Source of the DNA: Natronorubrum bangense
GTDB lineage: Archaea; Halobacteriota; Halobacteria; Halobacteriales; Natrialbaceae
Assembly (NCBI RefSeq): GCF_004799645.1
Contig: NZ_CP031305.1
Span: 2,046,001 to 2,110,000 of the forward strand
Direction of reading: 5' to 3'
DNA: 64,000 nucleotides
A program made the translations under genes and the position numbers. This document shows, piece by piece, positions 26,301-34,000 of this stretch. The first letter of the stretch is position 1. Every line of letters begins with the position of its first letter. The notes beneath the pieces were generated by a model. The model did no database searches, had not been told where the DNA came from, and worked only from the letters and a program-made list of their open reading frames with translations.

Positions 26301-27155
26301 GACGCGATCGAGGTCACCTTCGGCTACGAGAATCCGAACGACGCGGCCCTGTTCGTCGACAGCGAGTTCACCGAGGGGACAACCGAGGACGACCCAGTCG
26401 ACGAACTCGAGCCCGGAACGAACACGTTTACCGTCGAGTGGACGCCCGAGACCGACGACGAACGGCTCGTCTGGGCAGTCGACATGAGCAGATACGACTA
26501 CGACGCGGACGCAGTCGAACCCGCTGAAACGGCGACGGCTGGCGAGATTGATCCGACCGATCCAGCCGAATTCGACGTCTCTATTACGGGCACGAACACG
26601 CCCGTCGAACAGGGCGTCGCGCTCACTGTCGATGCTGACATCGAAAACGTCGGTGGCGAGACGGGAACGCAGGATATCGAACTGGTTGTCGGTGAGACCG
26701 TCGTCGATACGACATCGATCTCGCTCGAGGAAGGTGCATCCTCGCCCCTGACGCTGACCGCGGACACTGATGCCCTCGAGCCCGGCGACTACCCTGTTAT
26801 CGTCTCGAGTGAGGACGACACTGCCGAGACGATGGTGACGATAGAGCCGATTGACGACCCGCTCGAAGAAGCGCCGTTTGACGAACCACCGGAGGATGAA
26901 CCGGCAGATGATCCGTTCGAGGAGTCGCCGGAGGATGAACCGGCAGATGATCCGTTCGAAGAGTCGCCGGAGGACGAACCAGCAGATGATCCGTTCGAAG
27001 AGTCGCCGGAGGACGAACCAGCAGATGATCCGTTCGAGGAACTAGTCGATTCAGCGCCACAGTCTCTCGATGAGCCAGACAGTCCGGAACCATCGGCTGA
27101 CCAGACAGCACCCCCCATCGCGTCGGCTGCTGTTGCACTCGCTGTCGGTGCCTGA
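23322..27155 (+). CDS. Large secreted protein with Gly-Ala/Gln repeats and DUF7282-like domain
   Basis: The 1277-residue protein begins with a Sec-type signal (WGVVAVAFVAVLMVTSVMA). Residues about 135-520 hold some 13 repeats of 24-27 residues built on Q-I-Q-x-A-A-x-G-A-A-x-G-A-L followed by Q-x-Q-x-V-T-V-E-Q. Residues about 550-670 look like a DUF7282 beta-domain (DLSEGGFVAIYGGD). Two beta-sandwich repeats of about 90 residues, each opening SVSDQ or EVSDQ and then GDGETL, follow (about 670-865). Near 1085-1180 is a CARDB-like domain, and an acidic tail has four copies of EDEPADDPFEESP. No PGF-CTERM anchor is present; it ends in ASAAVALAVGA, so it may be released, or truncated at the C-terminus. 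I know no function for the repeat region. Confidence 0.85.
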   Translation: MTRWGVVAVAFVAVLMVTSVMALPVLGGSSGLVDEGETATSVNGEETSAESQHASIGVASDAGDVSDLELVSMAPPTELDGATSGAQPSLSAQQDDAVEDGVDEGIELAQSQGVEVSQEQREAALEGARESVAQHQQADVEQVQEATTGAVHGSLMQAQQVEAEQVQFAVSGATDGALAQYQTVSASQMQSAAWGGAHGAVAQEQRVTVEQIQVAARGAAAGAASEAGDKDITHAPAIQEAAQGAAYGVLEQYQQITVEQRQQVTLEHVQHAAAGASAGALEGSSELVLEQEQRIEIEQYQRATIKQIQKAATGAAKGALVQQQTVTVEQTQAAARGASKGSLIQVQSISIEQVQRISITQIQEASFGAAKGSITQSQEATIEQIQAAADGAAGGVLVQQQEVSITQIQYAAVGASQGAIESAIQQQVVDVEQIQAASFGAGEGAVIQRQVIDVTQVQVLAAGSASGVLVQHQDATVEQLQFAASAACQETARAVQYQRISITQLQVLTQESAADATAYAVQEEIDDDVELSQFLEVELTQRVEAIDELEGEATITFADQERDDDSVVVDSVDLSEGGFVAIYGGDSVADPAGVLGSSDYLEPGAHDDVEIELETPIEDDQPLVAVVHHDTTGDETFQYAESDGADDEPYVTPTGAPVLDTALVTVSEPAEPEATLSVSDQEGDGETLVIDEASADVEYTITATADETAAESDTFEAEETVTELELDLEPPLEAATTVDVAVVGPDGEELATDSLEYTLVDEPEPEPEATLEVSDQTGDGETLTVAEANASVEYVLTVTDEDGEQLAESEPFPADETVEAETLDLEPPLEDDATLEVAVVDEDGEQLVVDSLEYTVDPEPELFDVEFVTCQQADVTGSFEDGDTIIVATGFYESGGFGNTMGEYAITVGDDIAAPFEGTIIYETGDEFTVAETDAGATVTVPEGDFGAAITGFASPDATPGEIDYPNPDASECIEQVRPELPELSVEETTLTEDAIEVTFGYENPNDAALFVDSEFTEGTTEDDPVDELEPGTNTFTVEWTPETDDERLVWAVDMSRYDYDADAVEPAETATAGEIDPTDPAEFDVSITGTNTPVEQGVALTVDADIENVGGETGTQDIELVVGETVVDTTSISLEEGASSPLTLTADTDALEPGDYPVIVSSEDDTAETMVTIEPIDDPLEEAPFDEPPEDEPADDPFEESPEDEPADDPFEESPEDEPADDPFEESPEDEPADDPFEELVDSAPQSLDEPDSPEPSADQTAPPIASAAVALAVGA
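26892..27041 (+). repeat. 39-bp in-frame tandem repeat in the surface-protein tail
   Basis: Nearly four units of 39 bp encode EDEPADDPFEESP. Units 1 and 2 share GAGGATGAACCGGC, and units 3 and 4 share GAGGACGAACCAGC, so duplication occurred in pairs or recently. Repeat number may vary between strains. Confidence 0.9.
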
Positions 27156-27250
27156 GCGCTCCGTTACATTCTTTGTCGCTGTGTTTGCCACTCACGACGC
27201 TATCAGTCTGCCGGAAAATCGCTCGAGTCGAACTGTGGCTCGCTGCCGTC

Positions 27251-27325
27251 TCATACGGTCTGCTGTACCGATCACCGATCCCGTCTCTGGTGATCAGCGG
27301 TCACTGCCGACAGCAGTCCGTATCA
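27251..27325. repeat. 75-bp hairpin repeat, copy 1 (core orientation 1)
   Basis: Outer arms are TCATACGGTCTGCTGT (27251-27266) and ACAGCAGTCCGTATCA (27310-27325). Inside, GATCACC and GGTGATC bracket a 12-bp core GATCCCGTCTCT (27277-27288). It fills the gap between convergent genes, and its last three bases are the stop codon of the minus-strand gene. Other copies are 36784-36858 and 47056-47130. Confidence 0.85.
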
Positions 27326-27613
27326 GTGCTGGTGGCCGGTCGCTTCGCCGTAGGTCACGCCGAAGCGTTCCTCGAACAGGTCCATAACGCGGGCTTCCTG
27401 GGCCTCGAGTTCTTCGTCTGCTCCCTGCCCGTGGTGGACGATGTGGTGAGCACGGCTGGCGAACGAAAGCAGCGTAATATCGCCGATCGTTTCGGCGTCG
27501 GTCTGGTCGCCCTCTGCAACGAGGTCGATGAGTCCGGACGGCAGTGTCACTTCGTCAGTCGTCTCATCGTCAGTGCTGATCGAGATTGTCGTGGTGTCGA
27601 CTTCGTCGCTCAT
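27323..27613 (-). CDS. Conserved small haloarchaeal protein, function unknown
   Basis: This acidic protein of about 96 residues contains SFASRAHHIVHHGQGADEE in its centre and ends GEATGHQH. The paired histidines could bind a metal, but no known motif is complete. It looks like one of the many conserved DUF families of haloarchaea; I cannot assign a role. The ATG at 27613 lies about 27 nt after the TATA-containing palindrome at 27633, favouring it over the ATG at 27619. Its stop codon lies inside the 75-bp repeat, so the last codons border repeat DNA. Confidence 0.75.
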   Translation of the reverse strand: MSDEVDTTTISISTDDETTDEVTLPSGLIDLVAEGDQTDAETIGDITLLSFASRAHHIVHHGQGADEELEAQEARVMDLFEERFGVTYGEATGHQH

Positions 27614-27632
27614 ACTCATACGGTCGGGCAGC

Positions 27633-27646
27633 GCACCTATAGGTGC
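27633..27646. promoter_or_regulatory. Perfect palindrome on a TATA element
   Basis: GCACCTATAGGTGC is a perfect 14-bp palindrome with TATA at its centre, about 27 nt before the ATG at 27613. A dimeric repressor bound here would block the TATA-binding protein directly. Confidence 0.5.
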
Positions 27647-27664
27647 TGTGGCTTCGAGTACAGC

Positions 27665-28129
27665 CTACGTGTCGGCGGCGACAGATTTTCGAACCGACTC
27701 CCATCGCCCTTCTGACTCGAGATGAGACTGTAACTCGTCGGCGTACTCCTGTGTGAGTCGTTCGGCGGCCTGCAGTTTGTCGGCATGATCGTCGTCGTCA
27801 CCGCCGTCCAGTCCGAGCGCCCCTTTAATCGAGGCGAACAGTCCACCACTCGAGGAGCCACCCTGCTTGCCGGCTCCCTGTCCACCCATCGCCCCCATTC
27901 CGGTCGGCATATTCTCGAGTTCGGGGATGATCTGTTCGACGCTGTCGGTGTTGGCGACGATCCGCGCGCGGTCGGGATCGTCGGGATGTTCGATCTCGAA
28001 CTCCGTCGCAGTCATGATGAGACTCCACTGCTGGTTGGAAAACTCCGAATCCGCGATCCGTGCGGAGAACGCCTGGTCGACGGTCATTCGCGCCCCGACG
28101 ATCCGATCCGTCCACGGGTTGTCGCTCAT
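27665..28129 (-). CDS. DUF5799-like haloarchaeal protein
   Basis: The 154-residue protein opens MSDNPWTDRIVGARMTVDQ and contains WSLIMTATEFEIEHPDDPDR, a pattern I associate with the haloarchaeal family DUF5799. A Gly/Met/Gln-rich middle (GMGAMGGQGAGKQGG) links to a short helical C-terminal part. It has no signal peptide or membrane segment, and its role is unknown. It is upstream of the small gene at 27323-27613 on the same strand, but that gene has its own promoter palindrome. Confidence 0.75.
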   Translation of the reverse strand: MSDNPWTDRIVGARMTVDQAFSARIADSEFSNQQWSLIMTATEFEIEHPDDPDRARIVANTDSVEQIIPELENMPTGMGAMGGQGAGKQGGSSSGGLFASIKGALGLDGGDDDDHADKLQAAERLTQEYADELQSHLESEGRWESVRKSVAADT

Positions 28130-28219
28130 GGCATTCGATTAGACTGGTAGCTGTATCAGGGTTTTCATCGGTTCTGTCACACCGAAACGGTGGCGCTCCT
28201 GCCGACCGCGAGCGGAGTG

Positions 28220-28720
28220 TCAGTCGAGTCGCTCGGACGTTTCTGCGTGTTTCGTCGACAGTTCGACGTATCGATCAGCCGTCGCCCCAAGGTGGGGATC
28301 GTCGATCTCGGTTTTCACCTCGGCAGGCGCCCCGGCGACGAGCGTCGATGGCGGAATCTCGGTGCCTTCGGTGACGACGCTGCCGGCCGCGACGACCGCG
28401 CCCTCGCCGACGTGACACCCGTCGAGGACCACCGCGTTCATGCCGACGAGCGCGCGCTCGGCGACGGTCGCGTCGTGGACGATCGCGCTGTGGCCGACCG
28501 TCGAGTACGGCTCGAGGACGGCGTCCTCGTGGAGCACAGCGTTATCCTGGACGTTTGCCCCTTCCCCGACGACGATCTGGCCATGATCGCCTCGAAGTGT
28601 CGTGTTCGGCCAGACGCTGGCATCTGCCTCGATGACGACGTCGCCGATCACGACTGCCGCCTCGTCGACGTAAGCCGAGTCAGCAACCTGCGGTTCTCTC
28701 CCATCGAACGAACGTAACAT
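28220..28720 (-). CDS. Gamma-class carbonic anhydrase-like hexapeptide-repeat protein
   Basis: The 166-residue protein is a left-handed beta-helix made of hexapeptide repeats (VADSAYVDEAAVVIGDVVIE and following). Candidate zinc ligands of the gamma-carbonic anhydrase family are present in GDHGQ, NAVLH and VGHSAIVH. It ends with a short alpha-helical tail, as in the family (VELSTKHAETSERL). Activity as carbonic anhydrase is likely but many relatives (YrdA, PaaY) are only distantly active. The ATG at 28720 (MLRSFDG) agrees with homologues; an in-frame ATG at 28759 would add 13 residues. Confidence 0.88.
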   Translation of the reverse strand: MLRSFDGREPQVADSAYVDEAAVVIGDVVIEADASVWPNTTLRGDHGQIVVGEGANVQDNAVLHEDAVLEPYSTVGHSAIVHDATVAERALVGMNAVVLDGCHVGEGAVVAAGSVVTEGTEIPPSTLVAGAPAEVKTEIDDPHLGATADRYVELSTKHAETSERLD

Positions 28721-28877
28721 GCCTGCACCTGTCTCGAGGACCATCTTGAAGATGCCCATTCATTTGCGAGTGATCGCCACACACGGAAGCTGGGCTGACG
28801 GCTGCGAGGACACGAGTACGGCCTCAAAAAACCGATGCGCTGCAGTGGCGCTGGATGCCGACGACGATCCAGCCGCC

Positions 28878-29273
28878 TCAGAAGGCGTCGCCCGTGATGC
28901 TCGCCTCTGCGTGAAGCTCTCCTTTCAGTGCGTCGTGGACCTTACAGAGTTCGAAGGCGCGCTCGAGTACCTGCTCACCGGTGTCGTCGTCGACGTCCGC
29001 CTCGACGTGGATCTCGAACGAGATCGAGTCGAGTTTGTCGTCGTCGTTGAGTTCGCCAGTCATGTCGATCTCGATCTTCCCGAGGTCGTCGACGCCGCGC
29101 TGTTGGCCGCCGACTCGTAGCGCCGGGACGTAACAGGAGCCATACGCCGCCAGCAGGGCCTCGAGCGTGTCGGGTGCCTCCTCCCCGTTTGCGTCGATAG
29201 TCGTCTCGAACTCGCGGATCTCGTTCGTCGCACTGAACCCCTCTTCGGAGATGGTGGTGACGTCTTTCGTCAT
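28878..29273 (-). CDS. OsmC family protein
   Basis: The 131-residue protein shows the OsmC fold with both redox cysteines, in AYGSCYVPALR (Cys47) and ELCKVHDAL (Cys110). Members reduce organic hydroperoxides or are of unknown thiol function. The ATG at 29273 (MTKDVTTISEEG) matches family starts; the frame is open further upstream without homology. It is next to an MBL-fold hydrolase gene in the same direction (gap 114 bp), but joint transcription is not evident. Confidence 0.87.
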   Translation of the reverse strand: MTKDVTTISEEGFSATNEIREFETTIDANGEEAPDTLEALLAAYGSCYVPALRVGGQQRGVDDLGKIEIDMTGELNDDDKLDSISFEIHVEADVDDDTGEQVLERAFELCKVHDALKGELHAEASITGDAF

Positions 29274-29387
29274 TGCACTGGAGACGTCCACACCAGGTGG
29301 TGTAAACGTTACTGGTGGTGATATCAGCCAGGGGACAGGCGACCGAACCGAAAAATCGTCGTCGGTGGCGGGCAGCACTCCCGGGGA

Positions 29388-30110
29388 CTATATCTCGAAC
29401 GGTTCGTCGGCCGCAGCGATCACGACGTCGGCGTCGCTGCCTGTCGCTTTGACCTCACGCTCGAACTCCTCGGGATCCTGTTCGATCGGCGGGAACGTAT
29501 CGTAGTGCTGGGGCAGCGCGTAGTCGACGTCGAGCCAGTCGACGGCGACGGCGGCCTGCCACGGCCCCATCGTGAAGTGGTCGCCGATCGGCACGGCAGC
29601 AACGTCGGGCTCGAGATACGGACCGACGACCTCGCGCATCTCGGTCATCAGGGAGGTGTCGCCAGCGTTGTAGAACGCCGTCGACTCCTCGTCGCTGACC
29701 TGCGTTGGCTTGGTGTCCGAAATAACGAACCCGGCTGGCATCCCGCCACTGGCGTCGTTTTCGGTCATGATCCCGTTCGTGTGGTCGGCACGAACCATGG
29801 TGACGAACGCGTCGCCACACTCGACGGTGCCGCCGAGGTTCATCCCCATTCCGCCGACGGCGTCTTCGAAGCCAAACTCCTCCTCGCAGTAAGAGACGAG
29901 TTCCGGCGTCGCGACCAGCGTTGCGTCCGAAAACTCGCCCGCATCGGCGATGTGGTCGGCATGGCCGTGTGTCAACAGCACGTAGTCCGGCGTGTCGATA
30001 TCGGCCGGCTCGAGGTCGGTCTTCGGGTTATCGAAGAACGGATCGATCAACAGCTCTGTCTCTCCGACGGTGACGTGCCACGTCGAGTGGCCGTGCCAGG
30101 TGAGCTCCAT
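29388..30110 (-). CDS. UPF0173-type metal-dependent hydrolase (MBL fold)
   Basis: The 240-residue protein starts [16 protein letters not shown] and has the metal motif THGHADH (His48, His50, Asp52, His53), further ligands in RADHTNG and NAGDTSLM, and the C-terminal [14 protein letters not shown] found in the UPF0173 group. It is a cytoplasmic metallo-beta-lactamase-fold hydrolase with unknown substrate. The ATG at 30110 is chosen from homology; the open frame upstream is not coding. It is divergent from the small gene at 30229. Confidence 0.9.
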   Translation of the reverse strand: MELTWHGHSTWHVTVGETELLIDPFFDNPKTDLEPADIDTPDYVLLTHGHADHIADAGEFSDATLVATPELVSYCEEEFGFEDAVGGMGMNLGGTVECGDAFVTMVRADHTNGIMTENDASGGMPAGFVISDTKPTQVSDEESTAFYNAGDTSLMTEMREVVGPYLEPDVAAVPIGDHFTMGPWQAAVAVDWLDVDYALPQHYDTFPPIEQDPEEFEREVKATGSDADVVIAAADEPFEI

Positions 30111-30228
30111 AGCATGCGACCCGTTGGGTCGAATGGAACTTAAAAGTAGTCGCGGACGACGGCATACGGCTCGGTCTAGCCCCGTTGTCGATGCGCGTCG
30201 TTTTTTATCTGGGGTCCGTACTGGGGGT

Positions 30229-30492
30229 ATGCTCACACTGTCGCTCGAGGAGTTCATGGTGGAGTTGAACGAGGGATCGATCAAGAACGTCGGCCCGACG
30301 AACAAGTCGGCGACGGTCAAACTGTTCGACGTCGAATCCGCCGAAGCCCGCGAGTTCGGCGACAAGCGCGTCAAACTCGTCTTCGAAGACGAAGACGGCA
30401 GCGAGATTCAGGTGTCGCTGTTCCCTGACGACGTTCGGAAGATTGTCGACGACATCGAGGCCCTCGAGGACGAGTCGCCAGTGTTCGAGTAG
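30229..30492 (+). CDS. Conserved small acidic haloarchaeal protein
   Basis: The 87-residue protein contains [20 protein letters not shown] and [20 protein letters not shown], a compact alpha-beta pattern with no membrane segment. I recognise it as a conserved haloarchaeal type, but not a function. A T-rich TATA element (TTTTTTATC, about 30201-30209) lies 27 nt before the ATG, so the mRNA is likely leaderless. It is followed, 130 bp later, by the RecJ-like gene with its own promoter. Confidence 0.8.
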   Translation: MLTLSLEEFMVELNEGSIKNVGPTNKSATVKLFDVESAEAREFGDKRVKLVFEDEDGSEIQVSLFPDDVRKIVDDIEALEDESPVFE

Positions 30493-30622
30493 GGACGTGT
30501 GTGCCGTCCGTTAGGCGGTTTCTTCGTTCGATCACCCGAACTGAAAATCGATCGCGTTCGGCGGTAACGTGTCGAGCGCATTTCGACAACCGTTTTAGGG
30601 CGAAACTGCTTGGTTCGAGTAG

Positions 30623-32755
30623 ATGGGTAACTGTATCATCTGTGGCACACCCGTTGACGGCGAGATCTGCGAGAGTCACGAAGAGGATGTCGTATTCGAC
30701 TTTCACGGCAACGCTCCCTCGCAGCTCTCCCCCGGTCGCTACTACCGGGGTACCGTCGACGGCTATGCTGACTTCGGCGTTTTCGTCGATATCGGCGACC
30801 ACGTTACCGGACTGTTGCATCGAAGCGAACTTGAACAGCGACTCGAGAGTCTCGACTGGGAACCCGGAGACGACGTCTTCGTTCAGGTTCTCGACGTTCG
30901 GGACAACGACAATGTCGACCTCGGCTGGTCGATCCGCCAGCGCGAACGCGAGTTCCGCGGTAAACTGATCGACACTGGCGACACCGAAAAACGACCCGAA
31001 GACGTCGACAGCGGCGCTGATGAGGCGGCATCGAGCGACGACGAGAGCGAGACCGACAGCGCTGCCGACGACGCCACAACATCGAGCGCGTCTGAGAGCG
31101 AAAGCGACGGTGCTGGCGCACCGAGCGCGTCCGAGACCGTTGCCGCCGGCAGCGGCTCCGTCGCGACCGAAAGCGCCGTTGCATCGACACCTTCGACCGA
31201 CGACGGTGCCGACGCCGAGTCCGAACCAGCACTGAACCGAACGACAGTCGACTCGATCGACTCGCAGGTCGGAAGCGTCGTCCGCCTCGAGGGCGAGATC
31301 ACTGGCGTTCGCCAGACCAGTGGCCCAACCGTCTTCGAACTCCGCGACGAGACTGCGACCGTCGAATGCGCTGCGTTCGAAGAGGCTGGCGTTCGTGCCT
31401 ACCCCGCCGTCGAGATCGAGGACGTCGTCGCCCTCGAGGGCGAGGTCGAACGCCACCACGGCGACCTGCAGGTCGAAACCGAGACCCTCGAAATTCTCGA
31501 GGATGACGCTCGTGAGACCGTCAAGGACCGGCTCGAAAGCGCAATCGAACGTGAGGCCCGACCGGCTGACGCCGACCTGCTGGCCGATCACGAGGCCGTG
31601 ACGGCTGTCGAAGATGGAATCGCAGACGCAGCGACCGCGATCCGCCGTGCCGTAATGGAGGCACGACCTGTCGTCGTCCGCCACAGCGCGACTGCCGACG
31701 GCTACGTCGCCGGTGCAGCCATCGAACGCGCCGTGCTCCCGCTGATCCGCGAGAAACACACCCGCGAGGATGCGGAGTACCACTACTTCGAACGACGTCC
31801 CCTGGACGGTCGCGTCTACGATATGGACGATGCCACCAACGACGTCACCTCGATGCTCGAGGCACGCGACCGCCACGGCGAGCAGCTGCCACTGGTCGTT
31901 CTCGTCGACGCTGGCTCGACGGTCGAGTCCGTCGACAGCTACGACCTGCTCTCGCTGTACGACGCCGAGACGGTCGTCATCGACGACAGCCGCGCCGACG
32001 ACGAGGTTGCCGACGCCGTCTCGGTCGCCGTCGCCCCGTCGCTCGACGGCGTCGACGTCTCGGATCTGACCTCGACGGCACTCGCGGCGAACGTCGCTGC
32101 CCACGTCAACGACGACGTCCGCGCCGACCTCGAGCACCTCCCTGCAGTCAGCTACTGGGAGGACACCCCCGAGGACTACACTGACCTCGCGTCCGAGGCC
32201 GGCTACGACGAGACAGCTCTCTCCGAGCGCCGTGAAGCCGTTGCGCTCGAGGCCTACTACCAGTCGTACAAGGACAAACGCGAGCTCATCATCGATCTGC
32301 TGTTCGATGGCAGCGAGGCGGCGACGTCTCGAGACGGTGACCTTGCGGCGCACGTCTCCGAACAGTTCCGTGCGAAACTCGAGACCGAACTCGAGACGGC
32401 ACGAGAAAACCTCGAAACCGAGGATGTAGACGGTGTGACGGTCGCGCTGCTGGACACTGATGCGTTCATGCACCGCTATAACTTCCCGACGACGACGCTC
32501 CTGCTTGACGCACTCCACCGTCGCCAGCGCGACGAGGGGCCGTTCGTGACGCTCGGGCTCGGCGACGACGAACTTCACGTGCGTGCGACCGAGTCGGTGG
32601 ACGTCCGCGAACTCGGCGACACGATTGCCGACGCAGCATCGAACGCTGGCGTCTCCGTCGTTGGCGGTCAGGACGGCCATATCGAGTTCCTACCGGGCGA
32701 ACGCGACGCCGTTCGCACGGCTGCACTCGAGGCACTCGGCGAACTGCTCGCGTAA
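30623..32755 (+). CDS. Archaeal RecJ-like/DHH-type protein with zinc finger, S1 and OB domains
   Basis: The 710-residue protein begins with a small zinc-finger-like part (CIICGTPVDGEICESH), an S1 RNA-binding domain (about 35-115: YYRGTVDGYADFGVFVDIG), then an 80-residue Ser/Ala/Asp/Glu linker, an OB-fold (about 208-290) and a DHH-phosphoesterase-like region (about 335 to the end). This order matches the archaeal RecJ-like group COG1107. The motifs that should carry metal-binding Asp/His are weak: RHSATADGYVAG instead of a clear DxD, and VVIDDSRADDE instead of DHH. It may bind nucleic acid without strong nuclease activity. It stands alone. Confidence 0.82.
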   Translation: MGNCIICGTPVDGEICESHEEDVVFDFHGNAPSQLSPGRYYRGTVDGYADFGVFVDIGDHVTGLLHRSELEQRLESLDWEPGDDVFVQVLDVRDNDNVDLGWSIRQREREFRGKLIDTGDTEKRPEDVDSGADEAASSDDESETDSAADDATTSSASESESDGAGAPSASETVAAGSGSVATESAVASTPSTDDGADAESEPALNRTTVDSIDSQVGSVVRLEGEITGVRQTSGPTVFELRDETATVECAAFEEAGVRAYPAVEIEDVVALEGEVERHHGDLQVETETLEILEDDARETVKDRLESAIEREARPADADLLADHEAVTAVEDGIADAATAIRRAVMEARPVVVRHSATADGYVAGAAIERAVLPLIREKHTREDAEYHYFERRPLDGRVYDMDDATNDVTSMLEARDRHGEQLPLVVLVDAGSTVESVDSYDLLSLYDAETVVIDDSRADDEVADAVSVAVAPSLDGVDVSDLTSTALAANVAAHVNDDVRADLEHLPAVSYWEDTPEDYTDLASEAGYDETALSERREAVALEAYYQSYKDKRELIIDLLFDGSEAATSRDGDLAAHVSEQFRAKLETELETARENLETEDVDGVTVALLDTDAFMHRYNFPTTTLLLDALHRRQRDEGPFVTLGLGDDELHVRATESVDVRELGDTIADAASNAGVSVVGGQDGHIEFLPGERDAVRTAALEALGELLA

Positions 32756-32830
32756 TCGGCCACACTGTCTTCGTCCCACTGCTGTCAACCGTGAGAAACT
32801 TCTTTGTCAGTTCGGAACGCAGACTCCCGT

Positions 32831-33295
32831 ATGGGTGCCGATCCGGGCCGACAGCTCCGTGAAAACATCACCGGCGTGACAGCGATGATCGTAACCGGGG
32901 TGTGGCTGTCGCTCATGTTCAGCCCGTGGGGCGGGCAGCTGTGGCTCCCGCTGATGCTCATCGGCTACCTCGTCGTCGTGCCACTGGTCGCCTTACTGTT
33001 TGGCGACGAACAGGCGCAGGCAGAATGGTGGGACGGGATGTGGGTCGAATCAACCGACACGAGTGCGGAGCAGTCGACGGATCGAACCGCCGACTCGACG
33101 CAGAACGTACGGGGTCGGCAGGACGCCCTCGAGACGCTTCGGGATCGCTATGCGGCAGGCGAGTTAACCGACGAGCAGTTCGAACGCAAGCTCGAGCGAC
33201 TACTCGGGACTGAAACGATCGAGGACGCCGAGCAGTGGCGACGTGAGAGTCAGAACGCAGTAGACGGCCGCGACCACCTCGAGTACGACACCTGA
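32831..33295 (+). CDS. SHOCT-domain membrane protein
   Basis: The 154-residue protein has two adjacent helices (about residues 18-58), a polar linker and a C-terminal SHOCT motif (LETLRDRYAAGELTDEQFE), a short helical domain often found at the end of small membrane proteins. Its role is unknown. The ATG at 32831 is preferred over an earlier in-frame start at 32804. It follows the RecJ-like gene by 75 bp. Confidence 0.82.
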   Translation: MGADPGRQLRENITGVTAMIVTGVWLSLMFSPWGGQLWLPLMLIGYLVVVPLVALLFGDEQAQAEWWDGMWVESTDTSAEQSTDRTADSTQNVRGRQDALETLRDRYAAGELTDEQFERKLERLLGTETIEDAEQWRRESQNAVDGRDHLEYDT

Positions 33296-33355
33296 GCCGA
33301 CTCGAGTTCACGCCGTCGGCAAGATCACTCCCTCACAGCGACTCAGTGCCGTCTC

Positions 33356-33796
33356 CTATTTGCCGGACGAGGTCGGCTCCGAGCCGGCGTCGATCGTCTC
33401 CTCGACGAGATTCGCAATCGTGGTTTCGAGTTCTTTCGTTACCGTTCCGGCCGCCAGTCGGTCGAGCACGAACGACCAAACCGAGTCGAATGAGTACCGA
33501 GCGACCGCCGAGACGCGGGTTTCGTCTCCGCTCTCGACGATGAGCTTTGAATACCGCTGTTCGAACATCCCCGCGCCGTCGACGAACGTGTACTCGTATC
33601 CGTTCTCGAGTTCGGTGAAGACGACGGTTAGCTCGTTGTCCTCGAGGGAGGCGGTGACCTCCGTTCCAGCAGCGGTCCGCTCAGCGGTGTGGATATCATA
33701 GATCTCCGCGTACTCGAGAATCGACTGCGGCGATAGCTGCTCTCGAAGCGCTCGAGCAGATGGCTGGACGACGGACGTGACCTCGACCTCGTGCAT
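33356..33796 (-). CDS. SRPBCC-like protein of unknown function
   Basis: The 146-residue acidic protein has the strand pattern of the START/SRPBCC ligand-binding fold (MHEVEVTSVVQPSARALRE at the start, a beta-meander, and a long C-terminal helix with TVTKELETTIANLVEE). Such proteins bind small hydrophobic molecules or act as cyclases. No catalytic residues can be assigned. It is divergent from elp3, with about 200 bp between the start codons. Confidence 0.72.
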   Translation of the reverse strand: MHEVEVTSVVQPSARALREQLSPQSILEYAEIYDIHTAERTAAGTEVTASLEDNELTVVFTELENGYEYTFVDGAGMFEQRYSKLIVESGDETRVSAVARYSFDSVWSFVLDRLAAGTVTKELETTIANLVEETIDAGSEPTSSGK

Positions 33797-34000
33797 CGTT
33801 CGAACAGAGGAGCCGATTCGAAAAAATCGTATGCATTGTTCCTCCCGGCATGTATTTCGCTCGTGTGGGCCGGTCGGGTCGTGCCCGAACCGACGTTCCG
33901 CTGGTCGAGTGCCGTCTGTGTCCGCATCAAACTGGCCCGTTCGAACCGAGCGGTTGTGAGTCCGACACGCTTATTCGCGACGCGCGACGAAACACGTGTA

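Noticed and set aside
30371..32680. 769-codon minus-strand frame opposite the RecJ-like gene
   Set aside because: No domain is recognizable and the plus-strand gene has zinc-finger, S1 and OB motifs.
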